Assembly: GCA_030159075.1 (NCBI GenBank)
Contig: BROG01000936.1
Coordinates: 147,542 to 211,541, forward strand
Length of the DNA: 64,000 nt
Direction: 5' to 3'
Source of the DNA: Atrina japonica
Taxonomy: Eukaryota; Mollusca; Bivalvia; Pterioida; Pinnidae
A model generated the notes under the pieces. It did no database searches, was not told the origin of the DNA, and worked only from the letters and a program-made list of their open reading frames with translations. This document shows, piece by piece, positions 1 through 11,100 of this stretch; position 1 is the stretch's first letter; each line of letters begins with the position of its first letter. The translations under genes were made by a program, and so were the position numbers.

Positions 1-162
1 AGTCTCTCACGTCTTATCAGTGCAAGTTCAAGCCCCGCTGGGACCTAAGCTTCCCGGGTACATTGTAACTAAATTTTCTCCTTCATCAATAAAATCTGGC
101 CACCACCATATAACTGAAAAATTGTTGAGTGTGAAGTAAAACAATATTCAAAATTCAAATCT
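1..162 (+). mobile_element. tRNA-derived SINE, 5' part cut by window edge
   Basis: The stretch begins inside the element. A degenerate box-B-like word (GCAAGTTCAAGCCCC) is followed by the body word CATTGTAACTAAATTTTCTCC and by the conserved tail ATATAACTGAAAAATTGTTG at about 109-128. The same order of body and tail is seen in the fuller copy at 60381-60640. The bases from about 163 to 370 hold nothing I recognise. Confidence 0.75.
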
Positions 163-369
163 GATTTCAAGAGGTTGGACTTATGGGTGACGTGAGAGAC
201 CTTACCTCATCTCACCCCTGATTCATAGAGTATAAACTAGTTTTTGTTACCTTTACTATGATGATGCTACATGCCAAATTTAAAGAGAGTCTATTTAATA
301 AGGGGAAATGTTTTAACTGTTCATAATGCATAACACAATGCACCACTATACAATTGTGGGTGGCAACTG

Positions 370-1132
370 ATTGTAATGCATATTGAAGATCGATACATAG
401 TGTAGGTCACCATATCACAATACATATTAAAGATCAACAGATCTCAATTATATATTGAAGGTCAAAAGATCAAAATACATATTGAAGGTCACATACCATA
501 TTGCAATACACATAAAAGATCAACAGATTGCAATATATAATGAAAGTCAACAGTTCACAATATGTAAGAAAGGACAACCAATCAAAATACACATTGGAGG
601 TCAACAGTTCACAATGCATATTGAAGGTCAACAGATCACAATACATATTGAAGGTTATCAGATCACAATACATACTGAAGGTCAACAGATCACAATACAT
701 ATAAAATGTCAATGTATTGAAGGTCAACAGTTCACAATACATACTGAAGGTCATCAGATCACAAGTCAATACATATATAAGGTTATCAGATCACTGTACA
801 TATTAAAGGTCATCAGATCACAATACATATTAAAGGTCATCAGATCACAATACATATTTAAGGTCATCAGATCACAATACATATTAAAGGTCATCAGATA
901 ACAATACATATTGAAGGTCATCAGATCACAAGTCAATACATATATAAGGTTATCAGATCACTGTACATATTAAAGGTCATCAGATCACAATACATATTAA
1001 AGGTCATCAAATCACTATACATATTTAAGGTCATCAGATCACAATACATGTTAAAGGTCATCAGATAACTACATATTTAAGGTCATCAGATCACAATACA
1101 TATTGAAAGTCAACAGATTACAATACATATGA
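370..1132. repeat. 27-bp minisatellite
   Basis: About 27 degenerate head-to-tail units built on AAGGTCATCAGATCACAATA followed by CATATTA. The left end is more divergent (AAGATCAACAG variants), while the middle (780-1080) is nearly uniform and contains a higher-order duplication (the TCACAAGTCAATACATATAT variant recurs at about 760 and 928). Because 27 is divisible by three the array is open on both strands, which yields spurious proteins of about 100-150 residues. It lies in an intron, or downstream of the third exon, of the minus-strand gene whose exons are at 1172-4428. Confidence 0.93.
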
Positions 1133-1171
1133 ATAAACAACAGCTGTATATAAGTGTGCCAACATTTGTAC

Positions 1172-4100
1172 CTCTAGTAGGTGTATTTCTTCCTCTAATT
1201 CCTGGATTCTTCCATCTCTGAAGAAAATTTATAAATGTAAAATTTTATTAATGCTTAAACAGACCTTTTAAAATAAAATTCAAAATTTTTTGTGCCCATT
1301 TCTATAAAAAAAATTTAAATTCCTACATATAATTCGAAGTCAAAATTTATTTGCCCCAAGATAATTCTTCTCCTTCTCAAAAGAACTCAATGTTTTAATT
1401 TCACGAAAATTAAGTTAAGTTTAGTACTAACTATTAATTTTAATGACCGTATATGTCTTAAATGGTTTTGAAGCAGTCATAAATACCTTATAGAACATCT
1501 GAAACTAAAGACCATATGATTCTCTGTTACAATGTGTAAGTTGAACTCCCTATGTTTCAAACTTTTCTAGTAGTCCCTTGAACTTTGACCAATTAATGTT
1601 TTACTGTATATACCATGTATACAAGTCATTTTTCTACACCTGTTATTTAATGCATCTCACCTGAAATTTCTTTTTACGAGGAGATCAAACTGCTCTTTGG
1701 TTGTAACATTATGTCTAAAAGTATATAATCAATACGTAAATATTTCATCATACTCACGGTATACTTGGAAATTTTCACTCCTGTTTAATTTTCGCTGATT
1801 TTGTCGTCAGACGATAGGGCGAATTCAAAATTTAGTAATTTAGGGTTAATTTAAGACAGGTGAATATGTTTTCTGTCATAAAAAGGTGAAAATAAACATA
1901 GGTGAAAATTTCCAGGTATACAAAATATATATAAATATATATATAAGATTCCTAAAACTAAAGTGACAGATTGACATTTTACCAACGGTAGTTATCAGTA
2001 CATTTATCAAAAACAAGAACACAACATGACACATAGACAATTACCATTTTCACAGTTTTTGTTGGTTTTTTATTTTGTTTTTGTTTGTTTGTTGTTGTTT
2101 TTTTTTTTTTGTATGTCTGTGTTTAATACTTGTGAGATAGATATGCTGTCTTTGTTTGAAAGTTCTATAGTAATTTTAAGTGGTTTGAGTTGTGTCTCTT
2201 TATTTCACACTCAAGAATTATTATCACAATGACTTTTGTTCATTAAAAAACAATCGAATGAATTAGAATGGGACACCATGATATTACCTTTCAAATGCTT
2301 TCCTGTATGTCAGGGCTAACCCAAAGAGTTTACCTATCTTATTGTTAACAAACAGCTCATATCCTCCAGGTTCTGAAAGTACATTTATATACATAAATTT
2401 AAATTACAATACAGTGAAACCTGTCTTAAGAGACCACCCCAAGACAAGTGGAGTCTCACAAGTGGTCATAATGAAAGAATTGTTTAATCAAGTTATTTTA
2501 TGCATGTGCTCTCATAAAGCAGCGAGACATTCATGGCAGTAGTCTCTTAAGACACTGGTTCTACTGTACATGTATAGTCGAACCTCACTGTTCAGACCAC
2601 CTGACTGACTAAAAATGATCTGATTAGTGAGGTGGTTTCTTAAGGGAGGGTCTGAACTTATACCATATTAATAAGGAAATTTACAAGAGAATGATTATTT
2701 ACAATTTTAAATGCATCACGCTTTAAACTACAAAGTCTCTCTCTTCCTGTCAGCATAGGTTCGAGTCCTACAAGAACTTAAGCTGATTTTGTGAGAAAGT
2801 TTGACAGTTTACTTTTGGAAGGCTTGTAGTCTCTTCCAAGGTACCGTACATTGTAACCTCCACCTCAAATTCTCCTCCTCTGCTAAAAACTGAAAATCTG
2901 TTGAGTGTGGGGTGAAACAACATTCATTACTGATTAAAAAACATAAAAAAAACATTAAACTGAACACATGACATTTATTTTTACCTTACATTGATCAAAG
3001 TCAATCAGTGTTCAATTAAGACAATAATATAAAGGTTGGTTGCAGCACGTGACCTTGACTTAATTTATAGACATTTTAACCACGTTGTCTGTACTTTTAC
3101 TTATCATTAAGTTGCAAAATATGTACATTCTATAAAGTGAAATAAATGACCTCAACTTTTTACCAGAACGAAATAAACATAACAGACAAATGCAAGATGA
3201 TAGACCTAACTTTAATACACTGTATGTACAGTGGAAACCTGTCTTGAAAGACCACCCCTTCTGCCACTAAAATGTATGTGGACATACAAGACAGGTGCAT
3301 GCACGTGGTCTCTTGAAAAAGGTTTTATCTGAAGGTTTACATAACTAAATGGTTTACAAAACAGGTATATTTATCTACCATGCGGCGACTCTAAATGAAG
3401 AACTCTATAAAACCCTAAAGAAAGCTCTAGCTTTCTTTTTACTATTAGTGATTTTGTATATGCAAAAATAGCAAAATTGTAATCTTTAAATTACAGGCAA
3501 ACAAAATATTACTAGTTTTAAACGATCAATGAGTATAACAATGGAATTATAGATGTTTTTTTTATATTTATGATCCAGTAGCAGATGCCATCTTGAAACG
3601 ACGACTCTAGAAAACGAGGTATAAAAACGCTTGATATAGAATGATCAATAAATTAAAAAAAGAATTAATTCAACAAAAATTAATAATTAAAAAGTTTAAG
3701 ATAAATTTGGAAAGAGAGTTTGATCAAAACAATGAAAACACAATTGTAAAGTATGTCTATCTAAGAGTGTAACTCAAGTTATATTATTTCTAGACTATCA
3801 TAAATCTCTAAAATTCAAGTTTTTTTGTCTATGAAAGTACATATAATTAAGTTGTTTGTATTGAATTCATTGATTTTTATTAAATGGGACTTAATAACAC
3901 CCACTATAATTACAATAAAGTTCCCCAAAATCAGAGTTCTTCAGAGTTCTTCATTTAGTATCACCTGGACCCAGTTGCACAACAATTCGTTAAATTTAAC
4001 ATGAAGTTAACCAATGTTAAACTAATGGGCTAACTGTACGTTAAATTTAACAATGTGTTGTGCAACCGGGAAATGTAGACTAAAATTCTGAATATGTTGC

Positions 4101-4428
4101 GGTGCCAGTAATTTATGGCCTTAAATGAATATTATACTAAAGTGCACAGGCTGCTGACATATGTGTCACTCATATTGTCCCCGTCATAGCTTATTTATGT
4201 TTTTTATGTATATAGCTATGACTGGGACACATATGAGTGACATATTTTAATATGTAATGTCAGCGGCCTGTGCTATAATCCATGTTGGAAGATACATTCA
4301 AAGCGTACATTCAAAATTATAAACTGACCACTGATAACATCCCTTGCATATTTCAGGAGAGATTCCTCAGTGTCATGGATCTCTTGTAGTGACTCACTCA
4401 GTGCAGTAATTGATTCATCTGTAGCCAT
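1172..4428 (-). CDS. Unrecognised coiled-coil protein, N-terminal 77 residues (three exons; 3' part outside window)
   Basis: Three minus-strand exons join in phase: 4428-4329 (start ATG at 4428, context AGAATGG, donor GTCAGT, phase 1), 2372-2288 (acceptor TTTCAG, donor GTAATA, phase 2) and 1217-1172 (acceptor TTCTTCAG, donor GTACAA, phase 0). The product starts MATDESITALSESLQEIHD, continues with a segment containing KLFGLALTYRKAFER, and enters an acidic heptad-like stretch (IQELEEEIHLLE) that looks like the start of a coiled coil. No signal peptide or membrane segment is seen. I do not recognise the family. The rest of the gene must lie left of position 1. A 5' UTR exon probably ends at 4797 with the donor GTAAGT. 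The phase agreement across both junctions is the main support. No exon is long enough to stand out as an open frame. Confidence 0.68.
1759..1921. mobile_element. MITE-like inverted repeat, GTATAC-TGGAAATTTTCAC family
   Basis: Left arm GTATACTTGGAAATTTTCAC and the reverse complement of the right arm (GTATACCTGGAAATTTTCAC) differ at one base. Relatives with the same GAAAATTTTC...GTATAC ends lie at about 23885-23985 and 46740-46840. No coding capacity. It lies in intron 2 of the minus-strand coiled-coil gene. Confidence 0.75.
2410..2568. mobile_element. MITE, TACAGTGAAACC-type terminal inverted repeats
   Basis: Begins TACAGTGAAACCTGTCTTAA and ends with TTAAGACACTGGTTCTACTGTA-like sequence, so the two ends are inverted copies bounded by TA. 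The CAGTGGAACCT-type terminus and TA boundary resemble Tigger/pogo-class transposons. A related fragment (TCGAACCTCACTGTTCAGAC) follows at 2578-2665. Intron 1 of the minus-strand gene. Confidence 0.75.
2711..2935 (+). mobile_element. tRNA-derived SINE, diverged copy
   Basis: Degenerate head (GCATCACGCTTTAAACTACA), box B AGGTTCGAGTCCTAC, body word AAGCTGATTTTGTGAGAAAG and tail AACTGAAAATCTGTTGAGTG. The same order of parts is found in the copy at 60381-60640. Confidence 0.8.
3228..3335. mobile_element. MITE fragment, CAGTGGAAACCTG-type end
   Basis: Begins TACAGTGGAAACCTGTCTTG and contains the words AGACCACC and ACGTGGTCTCTTG, as in the element at 2410-2568. The right terminus is degraded. Another short family member lies at 22029-22116. 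Confidence 0.6.
3391..3959. mobile_element. Inverted-repeat-bounded segment, ends CTAAATGAAGAACTCT
   Basis: A perfect 16-bp inverted repeat (CTAAATGAAGAACTCT at 3391-3406, its complement at 3944-3959) bounds 569 bp of AT-rich sequence with no reading frame of note. A partial direct duplicate of the right end (AGAGTTCTTC) precedes it. Possibly a non-autonomous DNA transposon. No clear target-site duplication. Confidence 0.5.
3970..4070. mobile_element. Palindromic MITE, CCCAGTTGCACAACA
   Basis: Left arm CCCAGTTGCACAACAATTCG then TTAAATTTAAC; the right arm is its inverse (GTTAAATTTAACAATGTG then TTGTGCAACCGGG). The 101-bp unit could fold into one hairpin. No coding capacity. Confidence 0.85.
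4143..4274. mobile_element. Palindromic MITE, AGTGCACAGGC ends
   Basis: Outer arms TGCACAGGCTGCTGACAT and ATGTCAGCGGCCTGTGCT, and inner arms ATATGTGTCACTCATATTG / GACACATATGAGTGACATAT with TAGCTTA / TATAGCTA at the loop, form an almost complete 132-bp hairpin. Immediately downstream (4329) is the first coding exon of the minus-strand gene. Confidence 0.85.
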
Positions 4429-4796
4429 TCTGATTATTTCTTTCCTCCTCCAGTGAAGAAATTAACAAGAGTGATCTACAACATTTAAAAAGAATTCAAT
4501 TAAGTTTAAGAGTGCCTTGTACATCCACCAGAATTTTACTTTTCAGGCATTTGACTCCCCCTCCCCAATTTAAATTTGAATAAAAAAAATATTTGTTGCA
4601 TTAAGAAATCCTTAAGGACATCCAAACAGTTTATGCTTTGGTTTAAATGTACAAATGTATGTCAAATAAACATATATATATATATATATGTTGTTTTATA
4701 ATTTTTAGTTAATGAACTCAAAATTGCAGAATAAAATGATTATGATTAATATGAGCATGGCAGGAGCTCTTTTGCTGAGGCGATTGAAAAACTTAC

Positions 4797-4900
4797 CATG
4801 TTCTAATTTCTCTGCTCAGGTAGAGTTGAGCTTTGGACCGGATAGAAGTAAAACTAAATAAACGCAGTTAACACCGACGAAAGCGTGAGCAGAATAATTT
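4797..4900 (-). promoter_or_regulatory. Probable 5' UTR exon and promoter region of the minus-strand coiled-coil gene
   Basis: On the minus strand a consensus donor GTAAGT (4796-4791) follows ACATG, giving an exon end at 4797 and an intron of about 350 bp down to the ATG exon. The ATG touching the donor is out of frame with the main start if splicing uses either of two plausible acceptors near 4445 or 4480, so it would be a short upstream ORF. The transcription start is not determined. The next plus-strand gene points away, so the 4.9-8.0 kb interval would hold both promoters. Inference only. Confidence 0.4.
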
Positions 4901-5238
4901 GGTTGTCTTGTAAACAAATCAATCCGGAAACGTTTGGGTTTTAACTTTTATAAAATGTACTTTGATTTCCTGTTTGACTTTTTTTTTACAACACGGATGT
5001 GAGTAGATGACTGATAGACTCTTGTTTTATTTAAAATTTGCAAATATCAGTTACATTTAATGGATGATAATTACATTTTTATAGCATTCTAATTTTTTAA
5101 AATGTTTTTAATGCTTGAACATTTATCACAATCGTGATGTAAATGGTTTTACTTTGACGGGATTTGACTTAAATCTAGTTTCATTTTCATTTTGTTCATT
5201 TCATTTCAATGTTTTCGTGTTTTTATCATGACCTCTGA

Positions 5239-5339
5239 TAGTTACAGCTGCAACGAAGAAGGTATTTAACTACAAAGTATATTCAAGAAGGAGGCAGAAA
5301 AATCAAAATAGTAAAATACCTTCGTTGCAGCTGTAACTA
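5239..5339. mobile_element. Palindromic MITE, TAGTTACAGCTGCAACGAAG (copy 1)
   Basis: Left arm TAGTTACAGCTGCAACGAAG then AAGGTAT; the right arm is its inverse, ending CAGCTGTAACTA. The roughly 45-bp centre is AT-rich. A second copy lies at 7393-7486. Confidence 0.88.
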
Positions 5340-5387
5340 GACCCCTGACAAAATAACAGCTTTGTAATTGGGGTTATACGGCAGATA

Positions 5388-6219
5388 CTAAAGACCGGAT
5401 TTTTCCCTGACATTGTCCGGATATGACCGGACGGGGTTTTTATGTGCATATAACAGGAAAATAATATAACAACGTTGTGATTTCATGAATGTTTGAGATA
5501 TAAACTACACATATGGCGAGAAATTGGTATACATTTTTTGTTATATAGTATCTTGATAGGCTTTTAAAATCAGCATGCTTCATACTGATCGCTGATTGAC
5601 CAGAATGGGTTTGACGATGCATGTTGATTTTAAAAGCCTATCAAGATACTAAATAACAAAAAATGTATACCAATTACTAAAAACAAAAAATGTATAAAAT
5701 ATTTGGCCTTATTTGTAGTTTATATGCTAAAGATTCATAAAATCACAACTTTATTGTATTATTTTCCTTTTAAATGCAGATAAAACCCTGTCTGGTCATA
5801 TCTTATCAACGTTCAACTCAACCCGCGAACCGGGCGATCATGCCGAATTTACCAAGCCAATCAAGATACAATACTATACAATACAAATATATACAATTTA
5901 TAGGTCAGATGTGTAGGATATAGAATGAAGTTTCATAAAATCACAACTTTATTATAATATTTTCCTTTTAAATGCACATAAAACCCCATCTGATCATATC
6001 TGTTCAGCATTCAGGTTAATCTTAGATTAGCATGAAACATGCTGATTTTAAAAGCCTATAAAGGTACTAAAAAAACAGTAAATGTATACAAATTCTATAT
6101 CCTAAAAATTCATAAAATCACAACTTTATCATACTATTTTCCTGTTAAATGCACATAAAACCCCATCCAGTCATGTCTGGACATATCCGGACAATGTCAG
6201 GAAAAAATCCGGTCTTTAG
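5388..6219. mobile_element. Foldback-type element with three stacked right arms
   Basis: Left arm CTAAAGACCGGATTTTTCCC... (5388-5480) is inverted at the right end (6118-6219, ending CCGGTCTTTAG). The right-arm module (ATAAAATCACAACTTTAT ... AAATGCACATAAAACCCC) is present three times in direct order, near 5737, 5936 and 6112. An inner hairpin (GATTTTAAAAGCCTATCAAG and its inverse) lies at about 5545-5650 and recurs near 6040. No coding capacity. Confidence 0.82.
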
Positions 6220-7392
6220 TTTCTCCTGGGTTATACTAATTTAAGTCTTGAGCTTTATTTTAAGGCTAGGCATGCCAAAAGGCTCCCAGGGCTGAGTATC
6301 GGGTTATAATTTGGTATAAATCATGTGAATAGTTTAATAAGTACTCAATATACATGTACCGTAAAAATCAATTTTGATGCTCATTATATTATTATTATTT
6401 TTCATTAATCAGTGATGAAAATTCCTTCAAATCAAAAACGTCGACCATTACCGACTGTGCCCCTTATAATACATCAGTGCTGCGTATTTGCATATTTTAC
6501 GCATGAAAAATGAATGGATATGCAAGCAAATTAAAATCCATGCATAAGATACCCAATGCAAATCAGAACTGAAGTGTAACATTAAAAACATTGGATCTAA
6601 AACCTGCTGAGAGATAAAATATTGAGTTCACTTGTTCTGAATGGATCTAGGTCATAATGTGTGTTAAACCTCTGTAGCGATAATGCAGTTAAGCTGACAC
6701 AAACCCAAATGTTTAAATTGTGGTCTTACATTGTACAGACAGTTAAATACAGATTAATTAATGGTAATTTAGCAACCAAACCTTTATAGTAAAATAAATG
6801 GCAATGTAATATGGCAACAGAATTGGAAAATACCCACTTGACAGAAATTTTGTGGGTAAAAATACCCACTGTATTTGGAAATGATGGGTATTATATTATA
6901 CCCAAGTGCTCAGAAAGTTATCTGGAGCACTATAACATGTTCCTGCCTGGAGAACAATTTTCTAGTTACAAGATATAATTGACATGAATTTTTATAAATA
7001 TTATAGCCCTTTCCCACATTTTTTGTAAAATATTAAGTTAATGTTACAATGACCCAAAGAGTTTGCAAGTGTTGCCTCTTTTGTATGTACAGTTACTTGA
7101 ATGAATTACTTTTGACAGAGTAAAATATGTGAAAGCACTATAAAACTCTATTCTTTATTTGGCATGTTTATAGAAATATTTATATCTGACCCATATAAAG
7201 TATAAAAAAAAATATTGTGACATCATAGAATCCCTGGGTGACTTCAGGCATGTCTAGGGTTAAAATCTATCTCTATGATTAAATTAGTATGTAACAATTC
7301 ATATAGACAGTGTTTGTTTAAAGTGTTCACATTTTTTCTTGTGTCATTTTGAAGAGTTTTATCAATCTTTGGAAAAGTTTATATATACAATA

Positions 7393-7486
7393 TAGTTGCA
7401 ACTGCAACTGCAATGAAGAAGGTTTTTTACTATTTTTATTTTTCTGTCTCCTAGCTAATATACCTTCTTCGTTGCAGCTGTAACTA
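7393..7486. mobile_element. Palindromic MITE, TAGTTACAGCTGCAACGAAG (copy 2)
   Basis: The ends TAGTTGCAACTGCAACTGCA and CGTTGCAGCTGTAACTA, with AAGAAGG / CCTTCTTC inside, match the element at 5239-5339. The centre again contains a TCTGTCTCCT / AGGAGGCAGA word, so the whole unit is a diverged second copy in the opposite orientation. Confidence 0.85.
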
Positions 7487-7559
7487 CAAAATATAAAGCC
7501 CAACAGGCTTTCTATATCAGAAGTGTTTCTAATATCTACCTGTATATTAAGTAACCGGT

Positions 7560-7753
7560 AAGGACAAATGCATGACCAAACTGGGATCCAAACCCAGGAC
7601 TCATAATTGACCTAAACTGGTATGGGACAAATTGACTGGTATTCAAGGTGCCCAGGCCCTTTGTAACAGGTGTGTAAAAAGTAAATGTATGACCAGACTG
7701 GTATTCAACCAACAACCTCTCACAATCAGTGCAGCTGCTCTACCTACTTACCT
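7560..7753 (-). mobile_element. tRNA-like SINE remnant, minus strand, duplicated head
   Basis: Read on the minus strand, 7753-7692 gives GTAAGTAGGTAGAGCAGCTG (box A-like) and a degenerate box B (TTGGTTGAATACC). About 115 bp further on, a second tRNA-like box B (GGGTTTGGATCCCAG) occurs with the same flanking ATGACCA words. This suggests a dimeric or tandemly duplicated head. Confidence 0.55.
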
Positions 7754-8116
7754 TCCTTGTATGATATACTTGTGCAGTCTCTGTTGACAAAAGTAACAAA
7801 TATCAAATGTCATTTACATTGTAGATACAGGCCTACATGAGGACAGTAAAAAAAAGATAAATTAAACGTGTCAACCTTCAGTATAATCAACTTCATTATG
7901 CATATATAATGCAGATCAGCCAAGAATATTTACATGTATATATTATTTCTTACAGTAAAATACATGATCATATTAAATATGAACTCTTATAATTAGAGTA
8001 TAGTAGAACAATGCTTTGTATATGTACTTAAACGTATAATCATGATAATTGTTCCTTTCTCTTTCAGATAAAGAAGTCCAAAGAGGTTAATTCTGTGTAA
8101 TTTGCAAGTTGAAAAG

Positions 8117-11100
8117 ATGGCAACTCTTAAATCCTTGTGTAGATTGAATCAAGTTGCACAACTTCTGGTGAACCAACAAAAACTTTGTAATGTTTACAAT
8201 GTGACAGTCCATTTTAACAAATTTATGACAATACATAGGCAAAGTTTGCAAATGCACACTTTTGCCAGAATACCTAAACTTATGTCATTGGAGGGATCGT
8301 TGAGTGCCTTAAAGACAACAAGAAGACCACAAATTTATGCAAATTCCAGAAGATGGACAAATCAAGATAACACACAGACAAAGAGTGAAACAATTTCAGA
8401 AAAAATGTTCAGCAATAAAGGCACAAAATCAGAACCAGTTGATAGTGCTGCTTTGGTATGTGTACTTACATACCGGTATATTTTAAACATACACCCCCAT
8501 TATACTGCCACCTTTTGTTTTCCTTTATTTTGGCTACATAACATATTTTGTGATATATTTAGGTTGACCATTTTTGAGGTGTAGGCATTTTCAAGTCTGT
8601 AATTACCACAGTGTATGATACCCTGCTTACAACTCACTATACCAAACACAGGACTTATAAATCTAATTACCTAGGCATAGGCCAATTAGGGACAATGATT
8701 ATCTAACAATAATCACCTTCCTGTACTGTAATAGTCTGTAATTGACTCACACCTGTTTATTCACATGGTTTGGCAATACAGTCCTGTGATTTAATAAGCA
8801 TAAACAACATTTCGTACTGGAGAATCAGTTGAGGTGGAAATTTGTTTTTTGGGGAACTAGTGGTGATATGCATGTTTGATGTTATAAAGGGGGTGTGATA
8901 GAATGGGGAAGAACTGTACACATGTTTATATAAATATTAAAAAAATATGCTTAATATACCCTAAAATCAAAAAGTTTATTTGTGTTATGTTCTTCACCCA
9001 TTTAAAAAGCCTTGGCTCCAGTTTTTTAATTCATACCTACTTAGTTATTTCTCTTAGAAAATCTGGAATTTGTCCAATTCACATCATGATATTAAAAAAA
9101 ATAAAAGTATGTACATAGTACATATACATGTAGTATGGACCAACCCACTTTCAAAAGCTAAATTTGAAAAACATCAAGCAAATATGTATATGGTACTTTA
9201 TAACTCTTTTACCCCTGAAGACACATTTGGACTGGTCTAAGTCATTGAATTACAGAAGAGTTAATTGTTTTTCAGGGGTTGATGAGCTAAGGGAAATAAG
9301 AAATGATGATTTGATATGCATGATAATTTCTGACAAGAATGTGACAGAAGGTGTTATTGTAGAAATCCTACTTGCAATGCTATTACAGATTGTTACTGGT
9401 CTTGACTTTTAGCACATGCTATGCTTCATATAGTGGATTAGTTCTGCAGATATGAAATTTTCAACAAGAAAGCAGAAAGAGTAATAGATACTTATTTTGC
9501 ATTCATTTTGTCTTTATGATTTTTTTATCACAGAGACATGGATTTGTGCATTTTGTTTTGTACAAATATTATCACATGGAGACATTTCATGTTTAAAGAT
9601 AATATTCAGTCTTGAAACAAATATCATAACTTTTATTAATCTTTTTCAGGCATGTCGTCTTGCCAATGAAAATGGTAAGTAACGGTAAAATACATGTACG
9701 GGGCCTTTCTCTGCCAATTTGGGAAAAATGCCATTGGTGACACAATTGGGAAATTTAATATGAATTTGTGTCAAATTGGTAAAAATAGTTAGCACACGTA
9801 AAAGATTCTCTTTTTTTAATGTATTTCCCCCAGAAATAATCTATCTTTCATTACAGTCGCAGTCTGTACACCAATTGGGAATTTTTTAATCAAATTGGGG
9901 AAAAACACATGTATTTTGCATTGGGAAAGGGGGCTGAATTTCACCCCCATGAATCCATAGAAAAAAGCCTGTGTACAGTTGGTTTTCCAGTTTTACATGT
10001 AGATTTCTGATACCAAATGCCTTTACATGTAGCCTATATCAGAGTTTCCCCACAATCATGCACATTACCAATGTACTATCCCTATATTGTAGGCCTACAT
10101 CCATTATGATTTATATGTATTGCTAGGGACATTTACTAGTGTATTACTAGAGACATTTACTAGTGTATTACTAGGGACATTTACTAGTGTTTAGCTAGGG
10201 ACATTTCCTAGTGTATTGCTAGGGACATTTACTAGTGTATTGCTAGATACATTTACTAGTGTATTGCTAGAGACATTTACTAGTGTATTACTAGAGACAT
10301 TTACTAGTGTACTAGCTAGTGTACTGCTAGGGACAGCATTTAGAGACATTTACTAGTGTATTACTAGGGACATTTACTAGTGTACTGCTAGGGACATTTA
10401 CTAGTGTACTGCTAGGGACATTTACTAGTGTATTTGCTAGGGACATTTACTAGTGTATTACTAGAGACATTTACTAGTGTATTACTAGGAGACATTTACT
10501 AGTGTACTACTAGGGACATTTACTAGTGTACTGCTAGGGACATTTACTAGTGTACTGCTAGAGACATTTACTAGTGTATTGCTAGGGACATTTACTAGTG
10601 TATTACTAGGGACATTTACTAGTGTATTACTAGGGACATTTACTAGTGTACTGCTAGGGACATTTACTAGTGTACTGCTAGGGACATTTACTAGTGTATT
10701 ACTAGAGACATTTACTAGTGTATTACTAGAGACATTTACAAGTGTATAGCTAGAGCATTTACTAAAGTTTAGCTAGGGACATTTCCTAGTGTACTGCTAG
10801 ATACATTTACTAGTGTACTGCTAGGGACATTAACTAATGTATTGCTAGGGACATTTACTAGTGTATTGCTAGGGACATTTACTAGTGTACTGCTAGATAT
10901 ATTTACTAGTGTATTGCTAGGGACATTTACTAGTGTTTAGCTAGGGACATTTCCTAGTGTACTGCTAGATACATTTACTAGTGTATTGCTAATGACATTT
11001 ACTAGTGTATTGCTAGGAACATTTACAAGTGTATAGCTAGAGCATTTACTAGTGTTTAGCTAGGGACATTTACTAGTGTATTGCTAGGGATATTTACTAG

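Noticed and set aside
455..901. 148-codon repetitive frame and its antisense partner
   Set aside because: By-product of the 27-bp minisatellite.
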